Position numbers and translations under genes: made by a program | Shown: positions 19,008-27,759 of the stretch, piece by piece | Layout: each line of letters begins with the position of its first letter | Numbering within the stretch: the stretch's first letter is position 1 | Source: Providencia sp. R33 | GTDB taxonomy: Bacteria; Pseudomonadota; Gammaproteobacteria; Enterobacterales; Enterobacteriaceae | DNA length: 64,000 bases | Direction: 5' to 3' | Assembly: GCF_019343475.1 (NCBI RefSeq) | Contig: NZ_CP072453.1 | Location: 1,178,001 to 1,242,000 of the forward strand | Notes under the pieces: model-generated | What the model saw: only the letters and a program-made list of their open reading frames with translations | Database searches by the model: none | Told to the model about the DNA's origin: nothing

Positions 19008-19478
19008 TTATGCGTTTGCGTTGATGTACGCGAGAACGATTTCATGGTGGTTGGTGGTCTTGAAATCATCAAAAACGTGTTCGATTTTCCCTGTTGGGTC
19101 GACTAAGAAACTAATACGGTGGATCCCATCGTAGGTTTTCCCCATAAATTGTTTTTCGCCCCAAACCCCAAATTGCTCGCACACTTGGTGGTCTTCATCG
19201 GATAACAGCGTGAAATTCAACATTTCTTTTTCAGCGAAACGCGACAGTTTCTCTGGTTTGTCTGTGCTAATGCCTAAAACTTCGACGCCTTTTGCTTTGA
19301 GTGTATCCATCTCATCACGTAAGCCGCACGCTTGAACAGTACAGCCGGGAGTCATCGCTTTCGGGTAAAAGTAAACTAATACGCGCTGACCCTGGTAATC
19401 AGAAAGATTGATGATCTCACCATCTTGGTCAGGAAGGCTAAATTGTGGCGCCTTATCACCGGCTTTCAATGGGTTCAT
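19008..19478 (-). CDS. bcp: Thiol peroxidase Bcp (BCP-type peroxiredoxin)
   Basis: Bcp reduces hydroperoxides using thioredoxin. The 156-residue protein holds the peroxidatic and resolving cysteines in TPGCTVQACGLRDE, spaced as in E. coli Bcp, and ends with the FDDFKTTNHHEIVLAYI segment. It lies 14 bases after gcvR on the same strand, so the two probably share a transcript. Confidence 0.95.
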   Translation of the reverse strand: MNPLKAGDKAPQFSLPDQDGEIINLSDYQGQRVLVYFYPKAMTPGCTVQACGLRDEMDTLKAKGVEVLGISTDKPEKLSRFAEKEMLNFTLLSDEDHQVCEQFGVWGEKQFMGKTYDGIHRISFLVDPTGKIEHVFDDFKTTNHHEIVLAYINANA

Positions 19479-19492
19479 TACATATATCTCCG

Positions 19493-20050
19493 TTAACTCT
19501 GCATATTGGGGTTGTTAACAATACTGATGTTGCCTTTGGCATTTAGCATTGTACATAGTTGTTGAAATTTATTCTTTATAATTATGCCATTGTCGTCCAA
19601 CGGGTCATGTGCAGTAATCTGAATTTCCAGTTGAGCAGGCATATCATTATTGGCTGGTTGTGTTTTAGAAACAAGTTCTGCGATATTGCATTGTGAAGTT
19701 GTAAATAAATTTGTGAATTGCTCGACAATTCTAGGTGCATCATCGACAACGACATTCACAGTAACTGTAGATGGGTAATAGGTTATTTGAACACTTTGCG
19801 TCCGCTTCATGACGATCAGTAAGTCGAGTTCAGCGCCCTTGGGTGGTAAAATTGCCTCAAGCAGGGCAATTGCATTCCAACTTCCGGATAACATCATAAT
19901 GAAAGTAAATTCCTTGCCAAACATCGCTAAGCGACTATCTTCAATATTACAGTCGCACTCGCTAACAAGGCGTGTAATAGTGTTCACAATGCCCGGACGA
20001 TCTGTTCCCAGCGCAGTAATGACAAGAAATTGCTGTTCAGTCTTAGGCAA
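19493..20050 (-). CDS. gcvR: GcvR, repressor partner of the glycine cleavage system
   Basis: GcvR binds GcvA and blocks activation of gcvTHP when glycine is low. The 185-residue protein carries two ACT domains: LVITALGTDRPGIVNTITRLV at about 7-27 (split here from its continuation), and a second one near residues 92-170 (VVVDDAPRIVEQFTNLF). It is divergent from dapA, as in E. coli. Confidence 0.9.
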   Translation of the reverse strand: MPKTEQQFLVITALGTDRPGIVNTITRLVSECDCNIEDSRLAMFGKEFTFIMMLSGSWNAIALLEAILPPKGAELDLLIVMKRTQSVQITYYPSTVTVNVVVDDAPRIVEQFTNLFTTSQCNIAELVSKTQPANNDMPAQLEIQITAHDPLDDNGIIIKNKFQQLCTMLNAKGNISIVNNPNMQS

Positions 20051-20099
20051 AGTCTATTCCTTATTTTTTTGATTATGTCAGTTAAACATTTGATTAGAA

Positions 20100-20122
20100 T
20101 ATAGCCTTAAAACAAGGCTATA
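20100..20122. repeat. Inverted repeat in the gcvR/dapA divergent region
   Basis: A 9-bp perfect stem (TATAGCCTT / AAGGCTATA) with a 5-base loop lies upstream of both genes. It lacks a T-run in the dapA direction. It could be an operator or a leader hairpin. Confidence 0.35.
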
Positions 20123-20337
20123 AAAAACTGACGTACACTATGGATAAGGAAAACATAAAAAGTGACATCTGCCAAGAGGCGTCATTCACTCTTGCGAGAA
20201 AAGTCAGTGAATTATTACTTCTATTTAAGTTAACTACGCTGGCATTAACAAAATTCATTAAAATCTTGCTGTTGGGTGGTTTTCTTCTTGGAAATGAAAA
20301 CGTAACATGGAGGTTCAATTATTTAAGGGGTATCGCT

Positions 20338-21246
20338 ATGGCTAATGGAAACGCAAACTACAAAGATTTTTTAACGGGAAGCATTGTTGCCGTTATCACA
20401 CCAATGGATTCAGCTGGGCGCTTAGATAAAGCAAGCTTAAAAAAATTGGTCGATTACCATGTTGAAAGCGGCACAACAGCCATCGTTTCTGTTGGTACTA
20501 CCGGTGAGTCTGCAACTTTAACGCATAAAGAGCACGTGGATGTCGTGAAAGCAACGTTAGAGCTTGCTGATGGGCGTATCCCGATTATTGCAGGGGCGGG
20601 TGCGAACGCAACTGCAGAAGCAATTTCACTGACAAATGATTTTGAAAACAGTGGTGTAGTTGCTTGCCTGACTGTAACACCCTATTATAATAGGCCTTCT
20701 CAGGAAGGGTTATATCAACACTTTAAAGCAATTTCAGAAAACACGAGCTTGCCACAAATTCTTTATAATGTACCATCACGTACAGGTTGCGATATGCTGC
20801 CAGAAACTGTGGGTCGTTTAGCAAAATTGGCGAATATTGTCGCAATTAAAGAAGCGACAGGGAACTTAGCACGTGTTCATCAAATCAAAGAGCTGGTTGA
20901 TGATAATTTTGTGCTGCTAACCGGTGACGATGCGACCGCACTTGATTTCATGCAACTGGGCGGAAAGGGCGTTATTTCAGTAACTTCGAACGTTGCTGCC
21001 GCGCAGATGGTAAAAATGTGTGACTTAGCGCTTGCAGGCAAATATACTGAGGCGCGTGAATTAAATAAAAAACTGATGGGCTTACACCAGCAGTTATTTG
21101 TTGAACCGAATCCAATTCCAGCGAAATGGGGTTGTCATCGCTTAGGTCTGATTGCAGATGGAACATTACGGTTACCTATGACACCGTTAACTGCCGCAGG
21201 CCAGCAAAAAGTTGAGGACGCTTTAAAACTCGCTGGGTTACTGTAA
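20338..21246 (+). CDS. dapA: 4-hydroxy-tetrahydrodipicolinate synthase DapA
   Basis: DapA condenses pyruvate with aspartate semialdehyde, the first step towards diaminopimelate and lysine. The Schiff-base lysine is in AIKEATGN, the proton-relay tyrosine in TPYYNRPSQEG, and the substrate motif in GTTGESATL. I start at the ATG at 20338, after AAGGGG, giving 302 residues. This is about ten more than E. coli at the N-terminus (MANGNANYKDF before LTGSIVA). The in-frame extension back to 20140 is leader sequence, not protein. bamC follows 16 bases later. Confidence 0.93.
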   Translation: MANGNANYKDFLTGSIVAVITPMDSAGRLDKASLKKLVDYHVESGTTAIVSVGTTGESATLTHKEHVDVVKATLELADGRIPIIAGAGANATAEAISLTNDFENSGVVACLTVTPYYNRPSQEGLYQHFKAISENTSLPQILYNVPSRTGCDMLPETVGRLAKLANIVAIKEATGNLARVHQIKELVDDNFVLLTGDDATALDFMQLGGKGVISVTSNVAAAQMVKMCDLALAGKYTEARELNKKLMGLHQQLFVEPNPIPAKWGCHRLGLIADGTLRLPMTPLTAAGQQKVEDALKLAGLL

Positions 21247-21262
21247 AATTTAGGGAATTTTA

Positions 21263-22315
21263 ATGGCAACATTATTGCAAAAATCGAAGGTTATGAAGGT
21301 TGCTGGCCTGTCACTTGTTGTGTTACTGGCAGCCTGCTCCAGCGATCAGCGCTATAAACGTCAGGTCAGTGGTGATGAGGAATATCTTAACGCCGCGCCA
21401 TTGAAAGTGTTAAATGTGCCGCAAGGGATTACATTGCCTGCACAAAATGGCGAATACGACATTCCAAAAACCACGTCAACAGGCCCTGTTGGAAAAGCGT
21501 TGGATATTCGTCCACCAGTACTGACGATTTCGCAATTAGCGGGTTCGCGCACGGAAGATAGCGCCGATGCAAGCCGTTTGTTGTTAGAAAATACACCTGA
21601 AAACAGTGCTTTATGGTCACAAGTTACGATGATTTTAGAGCAACGAGGGATCCCTGTTTCCTCAAAAGATGACGGTACGCATTCCATTGAAACCAATTGG
21701 GTAAAATGGGATCGTGCAGATGAAAACGTCCCAATGGAAAGCCGCCATAAAGTGTCAGTTAAACCTGAAAATGGCATGATTGCCTTGACGGTAACGAGCT
21801 TAGGCATGCGCCAAGGGGATGAAACCATTACGGATGTCGTTGAAATTCAGCGTTATAACAAATTGTTATTAAATGAATTAACCGACAACCTGTATGCGTT
21901 ACGTGATACATCGAACAAAAACAGCCTGCAAAACGCTTATGGCATCATTGATGTGCAAACTGGCAGTGATGACACTGGTTTACCACTGATTGTTGTCCGT
22001 GCACCGTTTGATGCTGTTTGGGAACGTTTACCACATACCTTAGAAAGCGTAGGGATGAAAGTGGGTGACCGCACGCGTTCAACGGGTTCAGTGATGGTGA
22101 CTTACAAAGGCTTAAGCAGTTCTGAGTGGCAAGCGCTGGGCATTGATGACCCAACAGTGCCTGAAGCAGACTATAAAGTGCAAGTGGGTGACTTAAACAA
22201 CCGTAGTACGTTGCAGTTTATTTCGACAAAAGGTGTTGCGTTAACGCAGAAACAAAATGACGAAATGGTTGCAGCATTAAAAGCGGCGTTTAGTAAAGCT
22301 CCTGCAAAGAAATAA
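21263..22315 (+). CDS. bamC: BamC lipoprotein of the outer-membrane assembly complex
   Basis: This 350-residue lipoprotein has its lipobox LAAC near residue 25, after the hydrophobic segment VAGLSLVVLLAAC. An unstructured N-terminal stretch binds BamD, and two helix-grip domains follow. It is slightly longer than E. coli BamC (344). The dapA-bamC pairing is conserved in enterobacteria. A strong terminator follows. Confidence 0.92.
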   Translation: MATLLQKSKVMKVAGLSLVVLLAACSSDQRYKRQVSGDEEYLNAAPLKVLNVPQGITLPAQNGEYDIPKTTSTGPVGKALDIRPPVLTISQLAGSRTEDSADASRLLLENTPENSALWSQVTMILEQRGIPVSSKDDGTHSIETNWVKWDRADENVPMESRHKVSVKPENGMIALTVTSLGMRQGDETITDVVEIQRYNKLLLNELTDNLYALRDTSNKNSLQNAYGIIDVQTGSDDTGLPLIVVRAPFDAVWERLPHTLESVGMKVGDRTRSTGSVMVTYKGLSSSEWQALGIDDPTVPEADYKVQVGDLNNRSTLQFISTKGVALTQKQNDEMVAALKAAFSKAPAKK

Positions 22316-22342
22316 TCACGTCGTTTTGGTCGTTAAAAATAG

Positions 22343-22374
22343 AAACCGTGGCTCTGTTAGCCGCGGTTTTTTTA
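22343..22374 (+). terminator. Terminator of dapA-bamC
   Basis: The stem AACCGTGGCT / AGCCGCGGTT (one G-U pair) with a 5-base loop is followed by seven or more T residues. Confidence 0.88.
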
Positions 22375-22507
22375 TGGATAAACAAATAATAATGTTCGAT
22401 TATCCATATTAATAATCGATACAGCTAACGCATATTTTGATGAATTTATCATCAGCAATTTTTCGGATATACTTCATTTAATATCAATAACTCTTCAGAG
22501 GCGAAAC

Positions 22508-23164
22508 GTGCATAATCACTCGGCAAAACCCATAAAAAACGGTAGCAACGATATTATGCCAAGAAAGATTTCAGGGACGGAATTTAACCAAAAATTACGC
22601 ATCACCCGCCGAAATGTTGAAGACACGCTACATTTTTTAGCGGAAGGTGTGAGTAAATTTGTACTTCCTAATTTTGCCTTACCTGAAGGCTATCAGTTAG
22701 TGAAATCAAAAAAGAAGGATCAGTACCGCTTAATTGCAGAAGGCGAGAAGCCTGAAACGGTTTACTTGGTTGAACTGCGGTTTCGGCAGGATATTGTAAT
22801 AGGGAAAACCACGTGTACTCAGGTTAAAGTGTGGCGCAGTAGCGCATATAACCATGTTGAAATAATTAAAGATTTACCTCGTCAATTTTTCATTAACTTA
22901 CTTAATTCTTATTCCATTATGGTTACTGATGAAGAACAAACCGACGCTGGGCAGCGTTTTTGGGAAACGATGATCAGTTGGGCTTTTAGTCAAAATTATT
23001 TTGTCTACGCCTCTAATGGCGAAGAAGAAGAGAGGCCCCTTGCCCGTATTGCGAATATGGAGGATTTTTACCTTAACTGGATGGACGTGTACTGGGGAAA
23101 AGACAAAGATATTCATCCACATAAGTTAGTTGTTATCAGTCAATCAGCATTGAATCAGTCCTAA
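22508..23164 (+). CDS. Hypothetical cytosolic protein, 218 residues
   Basis: I do not recognise a family. The start is a GTG at 22508, preceded by GAGGCG; an in-frame ATG at 22556 (MPRKISGTEF) is the alternative. The protein is soluble, with a charged N-terminal half (RITRRNVEDTLHFLAEG) and an aromatic-rich C-terminal half (FWETMISWAFSQNYFVYA; YLNWMDVYWGKD). It stands alone between the bamC terminator and purC, a position where E. coli has no such gene. It is likely a lineage-specific accessory gene. Confidence 0.65.
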   Translation: MHNHSAKPIKNGSNDIMPRKISGTEFNQKLRITRRNVEDTLHFLAEGVSKFVLPNFALPEGYQLVKSKKKDQYRLIAEGEKPETVYLVELRFRQDIVIGKTTCTQVKVWRSSAYNHVEIIKDLPRQFFINLLNSYSIMVTDEEQTDAGQRFWETMISWAFSQNYFVYASNGEEEERPLARIANMEDFYLNWMDVYWGKDKDIHPHKLVVISQSALNQS

Positions 23165-23602
23165 TAATAACTCTGATTATTAATTGGTTTATTTATTATT
23201 CATCTTTCTTTTGTTATCAAAGATATAGTTAACTAATTAGTTATTAGCAAATTAAAGGTTGATACTTCATTTTAACTCATCCCATTATTAACGATAACTT
23301 TAGATAGAGAAAAACAAATGGACAAAAAATCAGTGTTTATCGCTAAGTAATCGTTTGCGTCGAGCGTGAAATTTTATTATCATAATAGGCATTGAAAGAT
23401 AAAATATTGAATATCAGTAGGTTAGATAATTGATATTGTTTGATGGCTAACTGACTGAAACAGAGCAAAAAACTAACGGCGAAAGGGTGTTTTTACCCAT
23501 TTTGCATCTTCCGTTAATTTTGTGTTCTGCAAAACAGCGTCACAAAATCTATTCACATATTGTTATTCTCTATAGTTTAATCACATCTCTGGAGTGTGTA
23601 AG
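23165..23602. other. Long purC upstream region
   Basis: These 438 bases contain a PurR-like box (23345-23360) and a nested hairpin near 23474-23516, where GGGT/ACCC is enclosed by AACGG/CCGTT. A 10-codon ORF at 23318-23350 without a good ribosome site is probably chance. The region is otherwise AT-rich and should hold the purC promoter. Confidence 0.5.
23345..23360. promoter_or_regulatory. Probable PurR operator for purC
   Basis: AAGTAATCGTTTGCGT matches the PurR consensus at 12 of 16 positions, with a perfect right half (CGTTTGCGT). E. coli purC is PurR-controlled. The site lies 243 bases upstream of the start codon, rather far, so the promoter must also be distal. Confidence 0.55.
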
Positions 23603-24316
23603 ATGCAAAAGAAAGCTGAGTTGTATCGTGGCAAGGCAAAAACTGTCTATACCACTGAGGATCCTGATCTGTTAGTTCTGGAATTCCGTAATGATACATC
23701 AGCACTCGATGGTGAGCGTATCGAGCAATTTGACCGTAAAGGCATGGTCAATAACAAGTTTAACCACTTCATTATGAGCAAGTTAGAAGAAGCGGGCATT
23801 CCAACACAAATGGAAGCATTACTATCTGACACCGAAGCACTCGTCAAAAAATTAGACATGGTGCCCGTTGAGTGTGTGATCCGTAACCGTGCCGCAGGCT
23901 CACTAGTGAAGCGTTTAGGTGTTGAAGAAGGGATGATTTTAAACCCACCATTATTTGACCTGTTCTTAAAAGACGATGCTAAACATGACCCAATGGTTAA
24001 CGAATCTTACTGCGAAACCTTTGGTTGGGTGAGTAAAGAAAACCTCGCCAAAATGCGTGAACTTAGCTACAAAGCCAACGATGTATTAAGCAAGATTTTT
24101 GCAGATGCAGGTTTGATTTTAGTCGATTTTAAACTGGAGTTTGGTTTATTCAACGGACAAGTGGTTCTGGGTGATGAATTCTCCCCAGATGGTAGCCGTT
24201 TATGGGATAAAGAAACCTTAAATAAAATGGATAAAGACCGTTTCCGCCAAAGCCTTGGTGGTTTAATCGAAGCTTATGAAGAAGTTGCGCGCCGCATCGG
24301 GGTTCAATTAGATTAA
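23603..24316 (+). CDS. purC: SAICAR synthetase PurC
   Basis: PurC joins CAIR and aspartate to form SAICAR in purine synthesis. The ATG at 23603 gives 237 residues, the E. coli length, starting MQKKAELYRGKAKTVY. Conserved segments are RNRAAGSLVKRLGVEEG, LDMVPVECV, and LGDEFSPDGSRLWD. A GTG nine bases upstream is in frame but less likely. Confidence 0.95.
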   Translation: MQKKAELYRGKAKTVYTTEDPDLLVLEFRNDTSALDGERIEQFDRKGMVNNKFNHFIMSKLEEAGIPTQMEALLSDTEALVKKLDMVPVECVIRNRAAGSLVKRLGVEEGMILNPPLFDLFLKDDAKHDPMVNESYCETFGWVSKENLAKMRELSYKANDVLSKIFADAGLILVDFKLEFGLFNGQVVLGDEFSPDGSRLWDKETLNKMDKDRFRQSLGGLIEAYEEVARRIGVQLD

Positions 24317-24341
24317 TTATTTCCTATAAATAGAACGACTT

Positions 24342-24371
24342 TAGCCTGCTTAGCAGGCTATTTTTTTATTT
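24342..24371 (+). terminator. Terminator of purC
   Basis: The 8-bp stem TAGCCTGC / GCAGGCTA is followed by seven T residues. It also overlaps the 3' end of the convergent ATPase gene. Confidence 0.88.
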
Positions 24372-25170
24372 AATCATGGTGAAAATTTTTAACCCACGCA
24401 TTAGGTGTGACTGATTCAGATGATAATGCCAACGTTTGGCTTAATGAAATCAAGGTTGGAGCAGGGAGTTCAGACTCAACCTGTAACACATTATGATTGA
24501 GCACCTCAATCGGTAAACCATCAGCAATCAGTTTTCCATGGGATAAATGTAGCACCCGTTTAAAATGACGAGCCACAAAATCAAAGTCATGGCTAATCGT
24601 CACAATAGTCGTACCTTTATCTCGTTGTAAATTCAACCAGTTTTCAAACCGCTGCATCCATAATGCATCAAAATCGCGGCTTGGCTCATCCAGCAAAATG
24701 AGTGGTGGAGAGACCGCCTCTAAGCAAGCAACTGCAACCATCCTGCGTTGCCCTGCGTGAAGGTCAAGGGGATGTTTTTCAGCTACATCAGCTAAGTGGC
24801 AAGCCTCCAGCGCATTTTGTACGCGTTCTGCAACGACCTCTTTTGCCAGCTTTTGCCGCTTTAGCCCGAAAGCAACCTCGGCTTTAACCGTGCTGTGGAA
24901 AATTTGCTTTTCAGCCTCTTGGAATAGGATGCCAACGTGGTTAGCGCGTTCTGGAGCCGCTAACTGGGCAAGTTGCTGACCATGTAACCGTAAATCCCCT
25001 TGATTAGGGGATAATAACCCAGCAAGAAGCCGCAAGAGTGTGGATTTCCCCGCGCCATTATCACCGACAAGCGCAACCCATTCTCCAGTTTCGATCTTGA
25101 ACGATAAATTAGCGATATTATTGATAGTTGAGCTTGGCCAGCGGTAACTTAAGTCATTAAGCTCTAGCAT
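24370..25170 (-). CDS. ECF-type ABC transporter, second ATPase
   Basis: The 266-residue ATPase has Walker A GDNGAGKST, a non-canonical signature (LHAGQRRMVAVA in place of LSGGQ), Walker B LILLDEPSRDFD, and switch histidine SHDFD. The ATG at 25170 has AAGGAA just upstream and overlaps the end of the first ATPase gene by 14 bases. It is the last gene of a PPC-S-T-A-A operon. With the first ATPase it should form a heterodimer that powers import; the degenerate signature fits an asymmetric pair. Confidence 0.85.
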   Translation of the reverse strand: MLELNDLSYRWPSSTINNIANLSFKIETGEWVALVGDNGAGKSTLLRLLAGLLSPNQGDLRLHGQQLAQLAAPERANHVGILFQEAEKQIFHSTVKAEVAFGLKRQKLAKEVVAERVQNALEACHLADVAEKHPLDLHAGQRRMVAVACLEAVSPPLILLDEPSRDFDALWMQRFENWLNLQRDKGTTIVTISHDFDFVARHFKRVLHLSHGKLIADGLPIEVLNHNVLQVESELPAPTLISLSQTLALSSESVTPNAWVKNFHHD

Positions 25171-26020
25171 ATAATTCCTTAAACGCATTCACTAATTGAG
25201 TTTCATTTCGAGGGATTGCGCTTTGCCATTTGCCAAGTTTGACTAACTCACCAACCACGCGCCATGCATCGGGCATATTAATCGTGGCAATTGAGCTCGG
25301 AAAAATGGTGTCTAAAGAACCACTGGCGAGCATTCTTCCTGCCTCCGAAAATACATTTCCTGTACTTAACAACAGAAAATTGTCACAAAAGCCAATAGAA
25401 GGTAATAAATTACGCTCAAATAATATGACGCAGCAATTTGTTTGCATTGAATAGTGTTTCAGTTGAGTCAATAGGCGCTGGGTCGCACTGGGCGTCAAGC
25501 GACTAAAAGCCTCATCGAGCAACAATAATTGTGGGCGCATAGCAAGAGCGCTCGCCAAAACAACACGTTGTGCTTCGCCACCAGATAAGGTCGCGGGGTG
25601 CCGATGCCTGAGAGGCTCACAAAACGTGAAAGCGATGGCATGTTCGATGCGTTGGGTAATTTCATCTTCGCTAAGGCCTAGATTTTCGGGGCCAAAGGCA
25701 ATCTCTTGTTCAACTGTAAATGTGCAGCCTGAAAGTTGTAAATGTGGTGATTGCTGAATAAATTGGCGCGTAACAGACGCTTGGACTAATGAGTTATTGA
25801 CTAGCGGTTGCTGCAAGACTTCGGTTGTGCCTGTTAATTCACCGTGTAATAAATCCCCATGCCAACCGGCAATAAGCTGAGCTAACGTGCTTTTTCCACT
25901 GCCATTTCCGCCCAAAACGCAAAACCATTGCCCCGCATTAAGTTGGAGATCAATGGGCCCAAGTAAAGGTTGTTGCGCACCTTGGGGAATAAAGTGCATT
26001 TGCTGTAAATTTACCACCAC
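25157..26020 (-). CDS. ECF-type ABC transporter, first ATPase
   Basis: The 287-residue ATPase has Walker A LGGNGSGKST, a Q-loop region (QQSPHLQLSGCTFTVEQEIAFG, abbreviated), canonical LSGGEAQRV and Walker B LLLLDEAFSRL. It has no switch histidine at the usual place (ILFERN), the reverse of its partner. A GTG start at 26020 overlaps the T-component stop by ten bases, so translation is coupled. The T component precedes it. Confidence 0.85.
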   Translation of the reverse strand: MVVNLQQMHFIPQGAQQPLLGPIDLQLNAGQWFCVLGGNGSGKSTLAQLIAGWHGDLLHGELTGTTEVLQQPLVNNSLVQASVTRQFIQQSPHLQLSGCTFTVEQEIAFGPENLGLSEDEITQRIEHAIAFTFCEPLRHRHPATLSGGEAQRVVLASALAMRPQLLLLDEAFSRLTPSATQRLLTQLKHYSMQTNCCVILFERNLLPSIGFCDNFLLLSTGNVFSEAGRMLASGSLDTIFPSSIATINMPDAWRVVGELVKLGKWQSAIPRNETQLVNAFKELYARA

Positions 26021-26715
26021 AGAGCTAACCCACCTTCAATAAATATCATTAATAACAGGGTGTAACGTAATACAACTTGCCTGAGGTTATCCACTGGCGG
26101 GTTTAAAGTTGTGCGTTTGGCGCTGTAGCGAAAAGCATGCATATCCAGTGCTGCGCCACGAATAGTTAACTCGCTTAACGTATTACTGGCTAAGGGGAAT
26201 AAAATGGCGGGTAATGAAGTGCACCGTTGCCAAAAATTACCGTCAAGGGGAACGCCTCTTGCTAACTGTGCTTCACGGATAATACTCAGCTGTTGCTTAA
26301 GTTGTTCAGCAAGCAATAGAGGCCCAGCAAGAAGGTAAGAAAAGCTAGCAGGTAGCCTGCTAGCGAACAAAGCACGGATAAACCGCTCGGTTGGAACATA
26401 TTGTAGCCAGATTTGGGAAGCACTGATGATGGTGAGTAGCTTAAACCATAATGCTAATGCGAACTCAGGGCGGCTATTTTTCAAAGTTTCACCCGTCAGT
26501 AATTGCGCTAACCAGCCCCCGTGTATCAGCCATAAACCTAACCCCATCGGGAGCATAAACCACGCGACAAATTTCCAGCGAAAGCGAGCGGGTTGCCACA
26601 ATAATAAAGCAATAAACGTGCTACACCCCAGCAGAACCAATGGCCAGCCCAGCGGTAAGAATAATGAACTGGCACTGAGCCAAAACCATGCGGTTAGTGA
26701 GGTAAAAGGGTGCAT
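26011..26715 (-). CDS. ECF-type transporter transmembrane T component
   Basis: This 234-residue membrane protein has about five or six hydrophobic segments. It carries the two Ala-Arg-Gly coupling-helix motifs of EcfT proteins, AQLARGVPLDG near residue 150 and TIRGAALDMHAF near 190, which contact the ATPases. The ATG follows the S-component TAA without a gap. It links the substrate-binding S component to the ATPase pair. Confidence 0.85.
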   Translation of the reverse strand: MHPFTSLTAWFWLSASSLFLPLGWPLVLLGCSTFIALLLWQPARFRWKFVAWFMLPMGLGLWLIHGGWLAQLLTGETLKNSRPEFALALWFKLLTIISASQIWLQYVPTERFIRALFASRLPASFSYLLAGPLLLAEQLKQQLSIIREAQLARGVPLDGNFWQRCTSLPAILFPLASNTLSELTIRGAALDMHAFRYSAKRTTLNPPVDNLRQVVLRYTLLLMIFIEGGLALWW

Positions 26716-27297
26716 TTAGCGCACCTTCGCCATATTAGGGTAGTTACGTTGCACGCGTTCAGGTAATTGACGAACCAGTAGCCAAGCGACCAGCGCTGAG
26801 ATTATTTTATCAGCAATATTTGCGCCTAATACCGTAATTGCGACGGATTCAAGTAAGTTATCACCCACAGCATGGAAATAAGCGACAAAGAAATCTGCGC
26901 CGCTACCTGTTGTTCCACCAAACAAGTATGTACGAATTGGCACTGCAACAATCATTAATGCAAAGGTGATGACTACACCCGATAAAATCACTCTTGGTAA
27001 TGTACGAAATCCACCTGCTCGCGCTAATAGGCCAGCGCTTAACCCAATCATCATTGCGACGGGGGCAAAAGCTGCTGCAATAGGCCCGCTTAATAATCCC
27101 CACAATAAGTTAGTGAGTAGGCCACTGGTTAATGCGGCCCAAGGCCCCGCGAGTAATGCACAAATAATCGTGCCTATAGAATCGAGGAAAATCGGCAGTT
27201 TTAACATGGAACTTAATTGGCCAACAACCATGTTAATCGCAATTGAAAAAACAATTAGCGTCAGTGTACGGCTGGAAATAAACGATGACTTACTCAT
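26716..27297 (-). CDS. ECF-type transporter substrate-specific S component
   Basis: This small, very hydrophobic protein (193 residues, about six helices) has the typical S-component start (IVFSIAINMVVGQLSSMLKL) and the pattern FLDSIGTIICALLAGPWAA. S components bind micronutrients with high affinity. The substrate cannot be read from sequence. The nearest metabolic hint is queH, about 0.8 kb upstream, which would favour a queuosine precursor, but that is weak. Vitamins remain possible. Confidence 0.8.
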   Translation of the reverse strand: MSKSSFISSRTLTLIVFSIAINMVVGQLSSMLKLPIFLDSIGTIICALLAGPWAALTSGLLTNLLWGLLSGPIAAAFAPVAMMIGLSAGLLARAGGFRTLPRVILSGVVITFALMIVAVPIRTYLFGGTTGSGADFFVAYFHAVGDNLLESVAITVLGANIADKIISALVAWLLVRQLPERVQRNYPNMAKVR

Positions 27298-27333
27298 AAG
27301 AAAACCATTCCTTGCAAAAATAAAATATGAAAA

Positions 27334-27759
27334 TCAACGCGAAATAACAATAAGCTCTTCGTAACCTGAAAGAGCACAGGGTTCTCGTGTAAAGGTGATG
27401 TTTTCAAGTTCACCAATAACTAACTCTAATGTGGTTCTAACGCTACAGCCTGGCATCATATGGCCACCCCGCATGTGACCTTTTTCATCAGAAACGGATA
27501 AATGGAGATGCTCACCATTGGCTTCTAATGTGCCAATTAACGAGACAATTTCGAATTTTCCACTGATATGGTCGGTGTCTTCTTGCCCAGCAAAGCGTAA
27601 CGCAACATTTGTTAAGCTCCCAACGCAACCAGCAATAAATGCGGCTTGGAACCCATGCAGGGCAATGTGTTTCCTTAGTGTCAATAAAACGTCTTCACCT
27701 GGAAGCAAACGGATAGCGATAAAACGCGCGTTTGAATAAGGGGATAATGTTTGGGTCAT
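27334..27759 (-). CDS. PPC/DUF296-domain protein, first gene of the ECF operon
   Basis: The 141-residue protein matches the plant-and-prokaryote conserved (PPC, DUF296) fold: RLLPGEDVLLTLRKHIALHG, then GSLTNVALR, and the metal-binding histidines in GEHLHLSVSDEKGHMRGGHM. The start is the ATG at 27759 with an AGGA site; the upstream in-frame extension is unlikely. Stand-alone bacterial members form trimers of unknown function, and some have been proposed to bind small molecules or DNA. Its place at the head of a transporter operon suggests a role in handling or sensing the imported compound. Confidence 0.8.
   Translation of the reverse strand: MTQTLSPYSNARFIAIRLLPGEDVLLTLRKHIALHGFQAAFIAGCVGSLTNVALRFAGQEDTDHISGKFEIVSLIGTLEANGEHLHLSVSDEKGHMRGGHMMPGCSVRTTLELVIGELENITFTREPCALSGYEELIVISR

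Noticed and set aside
20140..20337. N-terminal extension of dapA
   Set aside because: In frame but without homology; the ATG at 20338 has a good ribosome site and matches the family start.
21361..21828. 155-codon ORF antisense to bamC
   Set aside because: No start signal and fully covered by the bamC frame.
23318..23350. 10-codon ORF in the purC leader
   Set aside because: No good ribosome site and overlaps the PurR-like box.
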